The translations under genes were made by a program, and so were the position numbers. The notes beneath the pieces were generated by a model. It did no database searches. It was not told the DNA's origin and was given only the letters and a program-made list of their open reading frames with translations. 64,000 nt of DNA, from positions 62,001-126,000 of the IMG/VR virus record IMGVR_UViG_3300021519_000916; one strand, given 5' to 3'. How positions within the stretch are numbered: the first letter of the stretch is position 1; each line of letters begins with the position of its first letter. The DNA comes from a virus. This document shows positions 23,993 through 32,101 of the stretch, one piece after another.

Positions 23993-24354
23993 TGTCAACT
24001 GTAATAATTTTGTTGGCGCTATTTGGCATTAAACATTTTATTTGTGATTTTGTATTACAGTATCCGTATATGCTTGCGGAAAAAGGCACATATGGTGCGG
24101 CTGGTGGAATACATCATGCAGGATTTCATGCACTTGGCACTATGCTAGTTCTATTGATATGTGGCTTGGCCATAGTTGATGTTATTTTCTTATCGCTAGT
24201 TGATGGAGTGGCACATTATCACGTTGATTGGGTTAAGCAACAACTAAACAAGGGATTAACCCCAGCCGACAATAAGTTTTGGATTATATTAGGAGGAGAC
24301 CAAGCAATGCATTATTTAACATACGTCTTTATCATTGGGTTGATTGTAGCATGA
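23992..24354 (+). CDS. DUF3307-like membrane protein
   Basis: A 120-residue protein with about three to four membrane segments (near 2-22, 42-66 and 104-120). IKHFICDFVLQYPYMLAEKGTYG (13-35) and GGIHHAGFHALGT are typical of DUF3307, as is the GDQAMHYLTYVFII end. Function unknown; it probably lies in the host inner membrane. Confidence 0.75.
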   Translation: MSTVIILLALFGIKHFICDFVLQYPYMLAEKGTYGAAGGIHHAGFHALGTMLVLLICGLAIVDVIFLSLVDGVAHYHVDWVKQQLNKGLTPADNKFWIILGGDQAMHYLTYVFIIGLIVA

Positions 24355-24668
24355 GTTATTCTATTGCCAATGGTGGGACTCAGACTATAACTTTAGGAGG
24401 AGCCGGTGGTGGAGGTGGCGGAGGTGCTGGTGGGTTCTTTACCAATACCCCACAAATGCGTCAACCAACAACATCAATGTCTCTAGACCAAGACGGCATT
24501 AATCTTAAAATAGTCAAGGCCAGTGGCGGTTGGGTTGTACAGGTGTATCAGCTAAATGATAGTGTCTCCGGAGAATATAAAAAACCAGAGTTACACATTA
24601 TACCCGATGATGTAGATTTTGATAAAGAGTTAGGTAAGATTATAATGATGAGCTGTTTGAAAGGATAA
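24351..24668 (+). CDS. Gly-rich N-terminus protein, paralogue of 5016-5288
   Basis: Start at ATG 24351, overlapping the previous stop. The first 45 residues are Gly- and Thr-rich (a run of seven Gly near 22-28). The remaining domain (LKIVKASGGWVVQVYQL, HIIPDDVDFDKELGKIIM) is shared with the protein at 5016-5288. The Gly-rich part may be a flexible display tail. Function unknown. Confidence 0.65.
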   Translation: MSYSIANGGTQTITLGGAGGGGGGGAGGFFTNTPQMRQPTTSMSLDQDGINLKIVKASGGWVVQVYQLNDSVSGEYKKPELHIIPDDVDFDKELGKIIMMSCLKG

Positions 24669-24669
24669 T

Positions 24670-25152
24670 ATGACAGAGACCATTGCAAGACCAGTAGTAA
24701 AAAATAAGTTTTGGATTGTAGAAGAGGGTGGCGAGAAGATTGCCACTATCCAAGCAATCGGAGAAGGCGGAGGATTTGTTTATGTACATAACAACGAACG
24801 TAAAATATATCCATCAATTAAACTCCTGAGTAAAGAGTGTAATGTCGAATTTGCCAAGGTTGAAAAACCCAAGAAGGACAAGGTTGAAGTAAACGAGGTA
24901 TACGGATATCCAACTACCAGCAGTCGAACGCATAACCAAGTGCTTGATGTTCAACGGTATTTGCCTATCTTTACAAAAACACCAAAGTCTAAAAGTTTCT
25001 TTTGTGCAGGACATTATATCATTAAATTTAGTAGCACTTGGGTACGTGCTTTTTGCCCAAAACTTATTACGTTAAATCGATATGAGTACCAAGGTCCGTT
25101 TAAAACACAGGAACGTATGCAAGAAGCGATGAAGGAAGCAAATGGCAACTGA
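24670..25152 (+). CDS. conserved phage protein, unknown
   Basis: A 160-residue protein opening with a beta-rich half (NKFWIVEEGGEKIATIQAIGEGG) and a second half with YLPIFTKTPKSKSFFCAGHYIIKF and FCPKLITLNRYEYQGPF. I recognise this block order as a family common in T4-related marine and freshwater phages, without a known role. Confidence 0.65.
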   Translation: MTETIARPVVKNKFWIVEEGGEKIATIQAIGEGGGFVYVHNNERKIYPSIKLLSKECNVEFAKVEKPKKDKVEVNEVYGYPTTSSRTHNQVLDVQRYLPIFTKTPKSKSFFCAGHYIIKFSSTWVRAFCPKLITLNRYEYQGPFKTQERMQEAMKEANGN

Positions 25153-25360
25153 AAATTTGCCATTTCATATTAAACTCTTTAATGATAGGGTAAGGGGCAT
25201 GAATCAAAGTAACGGTAAGATTCTAACCTTAAACCAACAAGAAGCTCGTAGTTTACACGCCGAAATCTTTGATTTGATGGCCACAATTGCACATTTAAGC
25301 AAAGTGTCTGATACCTCACCAGTAGTAACTGCAAGCATGGATGGCGGGGCATTTAAGTAA
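25142..25360 (+). CDS. small phage protein, unknown
   Basis: A 72-residue protein (PFHIKLFNDRVRGMNQSNG, LTLNQQEARSLHAEIFDLMATIAHL) with helical C-terminal half, overlapping the previous gene by 11 bases. No domain recognised. Confidence 0.6.
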   Translation: MATENLPFHIKLFNDRVRGMNQSNGKILTLNQQEARSLHAEIFDLMATIAHLSKVSDTSPVVTASMDGGAFK

Positions 25361-25410
25361 ATATGCGTATATAACTTAGCTAAATAAACAGTATATCAAG
25401 GATTAATGAA

Positions 25411-25698
25411 ATGAGTCGACCTAAACCAACTGTGTTGTTGGACCACGTAAATAAAACTACCTATAAGAGTGAGCAGGTATTAAACTCTGAAGGTATCTGG
25501 GCGGTTTTCTATGACAAGTCTCCAATCAATTTAAAAACGCATAATATACTTGTGAGCTATCCAGGGCCTAAATATAAAAAAGTAAGTTTCTCTAATCCCG
25601 GACATGCAATTAACTTGGCCAAGAAACTAAACGTATTATTTAAGAGCGACAAGTTTAGCGTTGTGCTCTTACGTGCCGGTGACCAAATCTTCCCCTAA
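25411..25698 (+). CDS. conserved phage protein, unknown
   Basis: A 95-residue alpha/beta protein. GIWAVFYDKSPINLKTHN and YKKVSFSNPGHAINLAKKLNVLFK look like a conserved core of a T4-related phage family. Preceded by an AAGGATTA ribosome site. Function unknown. Confidence 0.6.
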   Translation: MSRPKPTVLLDHVNKTTYKSEQVLNSEGIWAVFYDKSPINLKTHNILVSYPGPKYKKVSFSNPGHAINLAKKLNVLFKSDKFSVVLLRAGDQIFP

Positions 25699-26068
25699 GC
25701 GGCACACTCAACGTCAGCTTACAAAAATATTTTGTATCCAAGCTGAGATACCTATAGCAAAAATTTCAGAAATGCAAAGATCTTGGTGGACTAATCCCAC
25801 TGACTCTAATAGCCTACGACTAAGTTTAACTGGATTACAGTTTGTCAAGGCCAATCTTAAATTGCAAGGATACGAATTTCCATTAAATGATGAATTGACT
25901 AATTTTCATATCCTACAACTAGAACGATTATTCCAGGGTATGTATTATCTGCTTCGTAGACAAAAAATAATTCTATTTGAAGAAGAAGAAGCTGTGATGA
26001 TGGCGTTGTATGGAAACGATCTAAAAACTTACCTAACACATCTTGAACTAACTCAGCAGTCAAGTTAG
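25679..26068 (+). CDS. conserved phage protein, unknown (non-ATG start)
   Basis: No ATG exists before the conserved part, so it probably starts at GTG 25679, GTG 25673 or TTG 25661, inside the previous gene. The conserved part reads RQLTKIFCIQAEIPIAKISEMQ, then LSLTGLQFVKANLKLQGYEF and LFEEEEAVMMALYGNDLKTYL. It resembles a family widespread in T4-related phages. Function unknown; coupled translation is likely. Confidence 0.55.
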   Translation: MTKSSPKRHTQRQLTKIFCIQAEIPIAKISEMQRSWWTNPTDSNSLRLSLTGLQFVKANLKLQGYEFPLNDELTNFHILQLERLFQGMYYLLRRQKIILFEEEEAVMMALYGNDLKTYLTHLELTQQSS

Positions 26069-26108
26069 TACCTACTAACCTTTTGTTGTTTTATCGCAAC
26101 ATCCTTGG

Positions 26109-26138
26109 TTGACCCAAAAATACACTCCGCGCTATACT
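26109..26138 (+). promoter_or_regulatory. sigma70-like promoter before the wall hydrolase
   Basis: TTGACC at 26109-26114, an 18-base spacer and TATACT at 26133-26138, 35 bases before the GTG start. The TTGACC form recurs in the promoter family near 31-34 kb. Confidence 0.6.
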
Positions 26139-26172
26139 AGTAGTTACGTTAATAACTACGATTGGATATTCT

Positions 26173-26709
26173 GTGAATAATAAATGGTTGTCGCTAGTGG
26201 CCGTGCTGATACTAGTATTATTAGTGCGAATGGATTATAAAAACCAAGAACTGTCCGAGCGCATTGATCGTATTGAACACATTATTATTAACACCGGTTA
26301 TCGTGTTACATACACTAAACACGATGTTGAATGTTTGGCTAAGAATATATACTACGAAGCTGGTATTGAAAACGACCTTGGCAAATATGCTGTGGCTCAG
26401 GTCACTATTAATCGTCTCAAGGCTGGGTATTGGGGCAAGACTGTATGCAAGGTTGTATATGCCAAGGCGCAATTCTCATGGACTTTGAAAAAGAAGCTAC
26501 CAAAACCTGATGTAAATTTATATGAAAAATGTCATGATATTGCTGTGGCCGCATTAGAAGGCAAGGGTATTAAAGGCCTGGACCGTAGTTTATTCTACCA
26601 TGCTGATTATATTCCCACCCCAAATTGGGTTGATATTAACCATTATGCTACACAACTGGGAAAGCACATTTTTTATAATCGGGCCCGGGGTAGTAATTTA
26701 GAAATTTAG
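26173..26709 (+). CDS. SleB-like cell wall hydrolase with N-terminal membrane anchor
   Basis: A 178-residue protein with a GTG start. An N-terminal hydrophobic segment (about 5-18) anchors or exports it. DVECLAKNIYYEAGIENDLGKYAVAQVTINRLKAG (about 51-85) is the SleB/Hydrolase_2 core with its catalytic Glu, and AKAQFSWTL and FYHADYIPTPNW follow as in the family. It should cut peptidoglycan, probably for host lysis or wall remodelling. It has its own promoter, unlike its upstream neighbours. Confidence 0.8.
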   Translation: MNNKWLSLVAVLILVLLVRMDYKNQELSERIDRIEHIIINTGYRVTYTKHDVECLAKNIYYEAGIENDLGKYAVAQVTINRLKAGYWGKTVCKVVYAKAQFSWTLKKKLPKPDVNLYEKCHDIAVAALEGKGIKGLDRSLFYHADYIPTPNWVDINHYATQLGKHIFYNRARGSNLEI

Positions 26710-26712
26710 AGG

Positions 26713-26741
26713 TTGACGTAAAAGAAGTGTTGTAGTATATT
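26713..26741 (+). promoter_or_regulatory. sigma70-like promoter before the 26.8 kb gene group
   Basis: TTGACG at 26713-26718, 17 bases, TATATT at 26736-26741, 67 bases before the start. The leader between (ATGTCATAGGGGCTACGCCG region) carries no obvious start codon or stable hairpin. Confidence 0.6.
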
Positions 26742-26807
26742 ATTAAGTATTGCCGATGGACATGTCATAGGGGCTACGCCGGAGGGAATCACAACTAGGG
26801 GAATATT

Positions 26808-28010
26808 ATGGCAACAGCCAATTTTATCGCAGTACAACCGCAGTCATATGCGGCACAGCAAAATGCCCAGTATAACCACTCGGGCTCAAAGTTCGTAGAT
26901 CTTGGCACAAGATTTAACGACACAATCTCAAACCTTCCACGCATTAAACAAACCGGCGCTCGAAGCATGATCACAAATGCCTGCAACGAGTTTATAAAAA
27001 AGCACAGCTACCTGACTTGCTTTGAAGATATGGATCTTGCTATTGCTGGCGAGACTTATATGTCAGATATCTTGATTGATATTACCATTCAGCGTATTCT
27101 TAATTTGCCTTGGTGTGCAGAAATTTTAACTAATTTCCGCGAAGTGCAAGCTGATCCAATTAAACTATACGAGGTTGTTGCTGGCGGTGATCTAGCAGAT
27201 CGGTATCCTGTTGGTACTATACTGTTTGCCAGCTGGGACGCTCAACATACCGCTATTGTTTATTGGATCATTGCAGTAATGATCTTTAAGCAAGATCCTA
27301 AAAAAGTCAAGGTACCTAGTATTTTGTACAAAGTTAAAAACCGTGCAGACATCCGCATGAACTTTGTTGGCGGTAACAGCGACAAAGGAAAACTTACACT
27401 AGACAAAATTGATTTGTTCCGTCAAATGGTATTAGGTGTGCGACTTGACGGTAATACTGAACCAAAATGGGTCGAAGCTGAACTTAAACAACAACATCTC
27501 GAGGGTGCTGATTTGTTTGTAACAGCAGAAAAGTTCGGTGATACCCATATGCCTGGGGCAATCAGTCGTATGGCAGAAATTGACAAGTACAGTAGCGATA
27601 TTATCCGTAAGTTTGCCCTGTATACTACAACCATTCCTACACCACGTTCAATAGATTCGCAGGAAATTGAAATCATGTGTGCATGGTTTAACCTTGCCAA
27701 AGAAGATGGTATTGACTATACAGACAACGAAGTAGTTAGTATTGGCAATCATCTACATAGTCTTTTCAATGCCGACTTCCACGAATCTAGTCCGTTTTGG
27801 GGCAAAGTACGTACAGCATACGAGCATTGGCATAAAAAGTACTATGGCGGGTTGCCGTCTACTCATCAACCTAAGCATATGAAAATGAATAAGAATTGGA
27901 ACACAGGTGGTACGTTCTTGTGGCACCAACTTAGCAAAACATGGGGCGGTCGTATTCCGCCACTTAATGCTAGTACACCGTTTATGCCTGCAGTAAAGGA
28001 CTTGTACTAA
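26808..28010 (+). CDS. unknown 400-aa phage protein
   Basis: A 400-residue protein. GSKFVDLGTRFNDTISNLPRIKQTGARSMI (about 26-55) opens it, TILFASWDAQHTAIVYWIIAVM (about 138-159) includes a DAQH that vaguely recalls DGQHR/ParB-like motifs, and the C-terminus (EHWHKKYYGGLPSTHQPKHMKMN) is rich in His and basic residues. I recognise no family. It leads a group with HNH, methyltransferase and GIY-YIG genes, so a DNA-related role is a reasonable but weak inference. Confidence 0.6.
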   Translation: MATANFIAVQPQSYAAQQNAQYNHSGSKFVDLGTRFNDTISNLPRIKQTGARSMITNACNEFIKKHSYLTCFEDMDLAIAGETYMSDILIDITIQRILNLPWCAEILTNFREVQADPIKLYEVVAGGDLADRYPVGTILFASWDAQHTAIVYWIIAVMIFKQDPKKVKVPSILYKVKNRADIRMNFVGGNSDKGKLTLDKIDLFRQMVLGVRLDGNTEPKWVEAELKQQHLEGADLFVTAEKFGDTHMPGAISRMAEIDKYSSDIIRKFALYTTTIPTPRSIDSQEIEIMCAWFNLAKEDGIDYTDNEVVSIGNHLHSLFNADFHESSPFWGKVRTAYEHWHKKYYGGLPSTHQPKHMKMNKNWNTGGTFLWHQLSKTWGGRIPPLNASTPFMPAVKDLY

Positions 28011-28011
28011 T

Positions 28012-28608
28012 ATGGATATCTTAGAACAAAATTTAAAAGAAATTAGGCCTAAACGTAAGTCTAATGTTAAACGTAACGACAAGTCCTATGCAGATTGTTT
28101 AACCACAACTACATCAGAGCTCGAGCGCCTACTAGAACTATATCGTACTACAGTTTTTGACGAAGATATGCGAGCGAGGCTACTACGTGATAGCATTGAT
28201 CACCATATCCGTCGATATCATGGATACGCTATCCAAGGCAAGATTAACTCACACTACCATCAAAGGGGTGTTAGTTTAAAAGCCAAGGATACAATCTTTG
28301 AACACGTTATCCCAGCGGCACAGGTTCGTGATTTATTAATCGAAAACAAACTATCAATAAATCAAGCTCTTAACGTGCCTACATGCCGTGTATCACGCAA
28401 AGGTAACAGTTTGCTCAATGCCCGTGGTATGCACGATCGTAATACAGATCCTTGGAACTTTTTTAAACGCTACAAAACAGGCATGGCAGAATTAGACAAA
28501 GATGGTAATACAGTATTTCCCGAGTTTGAAGCATACAACGGACAAGGAATACCCAACCTAGATACGTGGACTTTGCGTGATCATTTTAACTTGTTTGCGA
28601 TAATTTAG
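28012..28608 (+). CDS. conserved phage protein, unknown
   Basis: A 198-residue protein starting one base after the preceding stop. Residues 1-60 are charged and helical. IFEHVIPAAQVRDLLIE (about 97-113) recalls the first His strand of HNH-like folds and is followed by CRVSRKGNSLLNARGMHD. It may be a companion of the HNH gene that follows; function unproven. Confidence 0.55.
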   Translation: MDILEQNLKEIRPKRKSNVKRNDKSYADCLTTTTSELERLLELYRTTVFDEDMRARLLRDSIDHHIRRYHGYAIQGKINSHYHQRGVSLKAKDTIFEHVIPAAQVRDLLIENKLSINQALNVPTCRVSRKGNSLLNARGMHDRNTDPWNFFKRYKTGMAELDKDGNTVFPEFEAYNGQGIPNLDTWTLRDHFNLFAII

Positions 28609-28616
28609 AGGACAAT

Positions 28617-29018
28617 ATGACAAATTTATGGGCACCCGAATGTGCATTACCGGATTGCAACGAACAAGTGGGATACCACAAAAAATATAATAGGACAGGG
28701 CAACAAGCACCAGGATACAAGTGGAAGATGTTTTGCAATTATCACAGAGGAAAAGGAAAATTTATTGTTGATAAATGGAAACTCGATCAAGGGTGCTCTA
28801 ACACCGATACACATCACAGTTTTATCTGTACCTCGTATATTACCAAATCAGATCAACTTGATGTAAATCACATAGATGGTAATCGTCATAATAGCGATCC
28901 AAAAAATCTCGAGTTGCTTTGTCGAGTATGCCACCAGCGTGTGACCACAGATAACGGACATCACTTAACTAGATACAGCAATCAAGTCAATCTAGATCCT
29001 GCATTGTTTGAATTTTAA
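28617..29018 (+). CDS. HNH endonuclease
   Basis: A 133-residue protein. LDVNHIDGNRHNSDPKNLELLCRVCHQRVT (about 81-110) is the HNH core: metal His in VNHIDGN, central Asn in PKNLELL, then CRVCH. Upstream cysteines (CALPDC, CNYH) may bind a zinc. It cuts DNA, either as a homing-type nuclease or in packaging. An AGAGGACAAT site precedes it and the next gene follows directly. Confidence 0.8.
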   Translation: MTNLWAPECALPDCNEQVGYHKKYNRTGQQAPGYKWKMFCNYHRGKGKFIVDKWKLDQGCSNTDTHHSFICTSYITKSDQLDVNHIDGNRHNSDPKNLELLCRVCHQRVTTDNGHHLTRYSNQVNLDPALFEF

Positions 29019-30164
29019 ATGATAGACGCTTACTACGATCAAATATGTCAGGAGTGGGGAGTAATTCCCTCTTCCGATGTATGTACTGGATACGAATCGG
29101 TGTTGCCCAGCCTACAAGCATTAAGTAAAGAAGCATGGTTACTTGCCAACGACGCTGGCAAGGAACAAATACAACAAGAAGTATTTGACATCTATCGCCA
29201 GGTAAACATTGTTCCTGTTACTTACTACAGCCTTGAAGGTTGCCGCAAACAATTAGTCGAATTATCAAATAAAAAGAAATTAGTCCAAGATCGCACACTT
29301 GGCGTTGGCAACAACGAAGGACTGGCTTTTGGCAGATTCTGGTTTCCAAATATGCAAGATGCAAAATGGAATACCAATGCAACTGTAAGCATACGTGCCC
29401 GCTTCAATCATGATAATAAACTTAAACGTGCAATTAAGTTATGCTATGTACATCGTGACGAGGGCATTGATAGTGTCATCCCAAAGAATCTACGTAGAGC
29501 ATTGGAACTAGTCAACGGCGGCACAATACAAAACTTTAAGCCAATGAATGCCAGAGCCATTTGGGAATACATCTGTCCTAGCTTTATGGGTAGTGTGTTA
29601 GACTTTTCAAGTGGTTATGGCGGACGTATGATGGGTGCAATGACCAGCCGTATGCGATATCATTACACTGGCATAGATCCAAACACCCAAACATACCAAG
29701 GTCTCAATGCCCTTGGGTCGTTGCTACATACATCTGGGTTGGGCTTAGGTTACGAAATGCACAATATACCTAGCGAAGAATTTAATCCAGTTGAGGGCGC
29801 ATACGATGCGGCTTTTTCAAGTCCGCCATACTTCAATCTTGAAACGTACACAGACGAACCAACACAATGTATGAATCGTTACCCTGGATTGGATTTATGG
29901 TTTGAAGGTTATGTAGTGCCTACATTAAAGATGATCTACAAAGGGTTAGCAAGCGACGGCATTTATGCTGTTAACATTGCCGATTATAAGAACGGTAAAG
30001 ATCAGTTTGCCATTGTTGATCGTTGGAAAGCGATTAGCGGGCAAGTGGGATTTAAATATGTGGAACAGATAGATATGCTACTAAATGTTCGTCCCGGTGT
30101 TGGTAATAACAAATTAGAAAAGGCCTACAAGTCAGAAGGTATTTACTTATTTAGAAAAGTGTAG
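29019..30164 (+). CDS. DNA amino-methyltransferase (N4/N6 type)
   Basis: A 381-residue protein. VLDFSSGYGGRMMGA (193-207) is the SAM motif I and AAFSSPPYFNLETY (264-277) includes SPPY, the catalytic motif IV typical of N4-cytosine or N6-adenine DNA methyltransferases. About 180 N-terminal residues probably recognise DNA. With an HNH nuclease before it and a GIY-YIG protein after it, it may protect phage DNA. Target sequence unknown. Confidence 0.75.
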   Translation: MIDAYYDQICQEWGVIPSSDVCTGYESVLPSLQALSKEAWLLANDAGKEQIQQEVFDIYRQVNIVPVTYYSLEGCRKQLVELSNKKKLVQDRTLGVGNNEGLAFGRFWFPNMQDAKWNTNATVSIRARFNHDNKLKRAIKLCYVHRDEGIDSVIPKNLRRALELVNGGTIQNFKPMNARAIWEYICPSFMGSVLDFSSGYGGRMMGAMTSRMRYHYTGIDPNTQTYQGLNALGSLLHTSGLGLGYEMHNIPSEEFNPVEGAYDAAFSSPPYFNLETYTDEPTQCMNRYPGLDLWFEGYVVPTLKMIYKGLASDGIYAVNIADYKNGKDQFAIVDRWKAISGQVGFKYVEQIDMLLNVRPGVGNNKLEKAYKSEGIYLFRKV

Positions 30165-30170
30165 TATACT
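30142..30170 (+). promoter_or_regulatory. possible promoter inside the methyltransferase end
   Basis: TTTACT at 30142-30147, 17 bases, TATACT at 30165-30170, just before the GIY-YIG start at 30177. The short leader (about 0-2 bases) makes it uncertain. Confidence 0.3.
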
Positions 30171-30176
30171 GATAGC

Positions 30177-30824
30177 ATGTCAAAATTAGCCAGAATACTT
30201 GCACAAAATATTAGATCCGGATCCGGCAACCACGGATTAACAGAAGACCAATTATACGAAATATTCCATCCAGTTAATAACGTTGACCAATTGGCCTACA
30301 GTCTATACAAATGTGCCGAAGTAAGTGGCAAGAGTGCATTTACCACGCAGTTGGTTACGTTAAGTAGGCCATTGTTATCAGACTTTACAGCATGGCATCA
30401 AATTGACGAACCATGGAACGAATCATGGAACTTTGATAAAGCTCACCCAGGATGCTACATATATGGATTGTTTGAAACTGTAGTGCCAGCTGGGCCAGCT
30501 GATTTTTTAGACAGTAATGTATTTTACATTGGCGAATCACGTGCCACCAGTAGGCATAGTATGTTGGGGAGACGCACAGATTTTAAAGGTACTGTACGCA
30601 ATGATCGATTGAGTCCATATGGTTGTGGTACAGCATTTAAAATGCACTTTGGCAAAGATAAGATTAATTACGTGCATCAAGCATATCTGCCAATGCACCC
30701 AAGTTACTGCAAAACCACAGAGTTAGATTTGTTAGCAGAATACTACAAAAAATATCAGCAAATACCAGCATGTAACCCACCTCTTGATTCCACTAAAGTA
30801 ATAAAGCACTTAAAAAATCAGTAA
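30177..30824 (+). CDS. GIY-YIG-like nuclease
   Basis: A 215-residue protein. CYIYGLFET (93-101) and NVFYIGESRATSRHSMLGRR (114-133) provide the GIY/YIG strands, the following Arg helix and the GR segment. ELDLLAEYYKKYQQIPACN includes the conserved Glu and C-terminal Asn region. It would nick or cut DNA. The N-terminal 80 residues are of unknown fold. Together with the HNH and methylase genes it suggests a mobile nuclease group. Confidence 0.65.
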   Translation: MSKLARILAQNIRSGSGNHGLTEDQLYEIFHPVNNVDQLAYSLYKCAEVSGKSAFTTQLVTLSRPLLSDFTAWHQIDEPWNESWNFDKAHPGCYIYGLFETVVPAGPADFLDSNVFYIGESRATSRHSMLGRRTDFKGTVRNDRLSPYGCGTAFKMHFGKDKINYVHQAYLPMHPSYCKTTELDLLAEYYKKYQQIPACNPPLDSTKVIKHLKNQ

Positions 30825-30904
30825 AATCAATGACTTACGTAGCCTATATTTTGGTTGTCCAATAAATCCATTTCGTTTACAATAGCTTCATACAGTTAGA
30901 TAAC
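30825..30904 (+). repeat. duplicated promoter-leader block, copy 1
   Basis: Begins AATCAATGACTTAC (30825-30838) and ends TACAGTTAGATAAC (30891-30904), before a GGAG site and a start codon. The same edge sequences and a similar promoter occur at 31151-31231, so the control region was duplicated together with, or before, the genes it drives. Confidence 0.7.
30855..30883 (+). promoter_or_regulatory. promoter of the TTGWCC-AATAAATC family
   Basis: TTGTCC at 30855-30860 followed at once by AATAAATCC, a total spacer of 17 bases, then TACAAT at 30878-30883. Confidence 0.65.
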
Positions 30905-30913
30905 GGAGCAAAA

Positions 30914-31147
30914 ATGCAAAATTATGTGCAAATGACAGTTGGTGGAATGCAAGCGATGGTTCCAGTCGAACATGCTAAAAAAGTGCAAAAAAAGCAAGAA
31001 CTAGTGGCACAAGCGATGCGCCTGCAAACAGGTATGGAATCTTGCACCGGCGTCGCCCACACGATTTTGCAAGAGCAGTTGATGGAAACCATGGGTAAAA
31101 TCCGTAATTTAAACCGTCGTATTCCCCCGTGCGTTAAATTTATCTAA
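30914..31147 (+). CDS. small helical phage protein, unknown
   Basis: A 77-residue protein (MQNYVQMTVGGMQAMVPVEHAKKVQKKQELVAQAMR) with helical, Gln- and Met-rich content and a basic end (NLNRRIPPCVKFI). It has its own promoter and leader (30825-30913), so it is a single-gene unit. No family recognised. Confidence 0.55.
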   Translation: MQNYVQMTVGGMQAMVPVEHAKKVQKKQELVAQAMRLQTGMESCTGVAHTILQEQLMETMGKIRNLNRRIPPCVKFI

Positions 31148-31150
31148 TGA

Positions 31151-31231
31151 AATCAATGACTTACAACGTCTTTATTTTCGGTTGACCCGAAATTCAGGTC
31201 CGTGTATAATGTATACATACAGTTAGATAAC
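31151..31231 (+). repeat. duplicated promoter-leader block, copy 2
   Basis: AATCAATGACTTAC (31151-31164) and TACAGTTAGATAAC (31218-31231) frame a promoter, as in copy 1 at 30825-30904. Confidence 0.7.
31182..31210 (+). promoter_or_regulatory. strong sigma70-like promoter
   Basis: TTGACC at 31182-31187, 17 bases, consensus TATAAT at 31205-31210. Located 33 bases before the gene at 31243. Confidence 0.75.
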
Positions 31232-31242
31232 AGGAGAAACAA

Positions 31243-31578
31243 ATGGATAAAAGCACGTTAGATTTTGCAGTAAAAAATGAAACTAAATTTTACATTGACG
31301 AAACTGATAGCAAGTCCGGTCCTGTGGTTCGTTGGAACACCAGCAATAATATCCCGTTTCAAGACATGTTAGAAGCTTTTGTTAGCCTGGGCTACATTGG
31401 CCAATTGGAATTGCAGAACAGTTTGGATCAACGCAAAATTGAAGACCGTATTGCGATCGAAGCATATCGCAAGAATTTTAAGGGCTATGATTCCGAGACA
31501 TTAGCGGAGATGCGTAGCGAATTTGGTTCTGGTGCTAAGGTAGTGAACGTGCTAACCGGTACGGTAACCCAACTGTAA
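31243..31578 (+). CDS. conserved phage protein, unknown
   Basis: A 111-residue protein after a CAGGAGAAAC site. NETKFYIDETDSKSGPVVRWNTSNN is beta-like and DQRKIEDRIAIEAYRKNFKGYDSETLAEMR helical. No family recognised. Confidence 0.6.
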   Translation: MDKSTLDFAVKNETKFYIDETDSKSGPVVRWNTSNNIPFQDMLEAFVSLGYIGQLELQNSLDQRKIEDRIAIEAYRKNFKGYDSETLAEMRSEFGSGAKVVNVLTGTVTQL

Positions 31579-31590
31579 TTGGAGATGCAA

Positions 31591-31830
31591 ATGATTACAT
31601 CAGTCAAACTGCAAGAGATAATTTCCCATACTCCGCAGACATTAGCCACTGTATTAGATTTTTCAGGTTATACTGGCGCACAATTTAAGAGCGCGGAGTT
31701 TATAGGTATCACCAATAGTGGTGAATTTTGCTACAAGGTTGTGTATCACGATGAGTGTGGTACGGGTGAGGCTGTGGGCAAAGTATTTTTGGCTTATAAA
31801 AAAGATGGCACAGTGGTTGCTGATTATTAA
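31591..31830 (+). CDS. small phage protein, unknown
   Basis: A 79-residue protein starting at ATG 31591 after a GGAG site (31581-31584). In-frame ATG 31585 and TTG 31579 are less well placed. IGITNSGEFCYKVVYHDECGTGEAVGKVFLAYKKDG is a beta-rich core. Function unknown. Confidence 0.55.
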   Translation: MITSVKLQEIISHTPQTLATVLDFSGYTGAQFKSAEFIGITNSGEFCYKVVYHDECGTGEAVGKVFLAYKKDGTVVADY

Positions 31831-31843
31831 TTAAGGAATAAAA

Positions 31844-32035
31844 ATGGATATTACATTGCGTAAGATAACAGCAACAGAAGCAGAAGATTTGTCGTATAGC
31901 CAGGAGTATGCAGAATACATCATGGAGCATAGTGCAGGTGATCGACTTATCTGTAACGGCGACACTTTACTAGAAGCGCAAGAAGATGGATACTTGTGGG
32001 AGAGTTTTTTAGATAGCATGGGATTGGAAGAATAA
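31844..32035 (+). CDS. small acidic protein, unknown
   Basis: A 63-residue acidic protein (ATEAEDLSYSQEYAEYIMEHSAG, then a second helix to FLDSMGLEE) preceded by AAGGAAT. No family recognised. Confidence 0.55.
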   Translation: MDITLRKITATEAEDLSYSQEYAEYIMEHSAGDRLICNGDTLLEAQEDGYLWESFLDSMGLEE

Positions 32036-32042
32036 TTTTTGG

Positions 32043-32071
32043 TTGTCCAATAAATCCGTTTACCGTATAAT
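32043..32071 (+). promoter_or_regulatory. promoter of the TTGWCC-AATAAATC family
   Basis: TTGTCC at 32043-32048, AATAAATCC adjoining, total spacer 17, TATAAT at 32066-32071. A leader TATAGTTAATAAC (32077-32089) echoes the duplicated blocks near 31 kb. Confidence 0.7.
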
Positions 32072-32101
32072 ATGTGTATAGTTAATAACAAGGAGTAGTT
32101 C

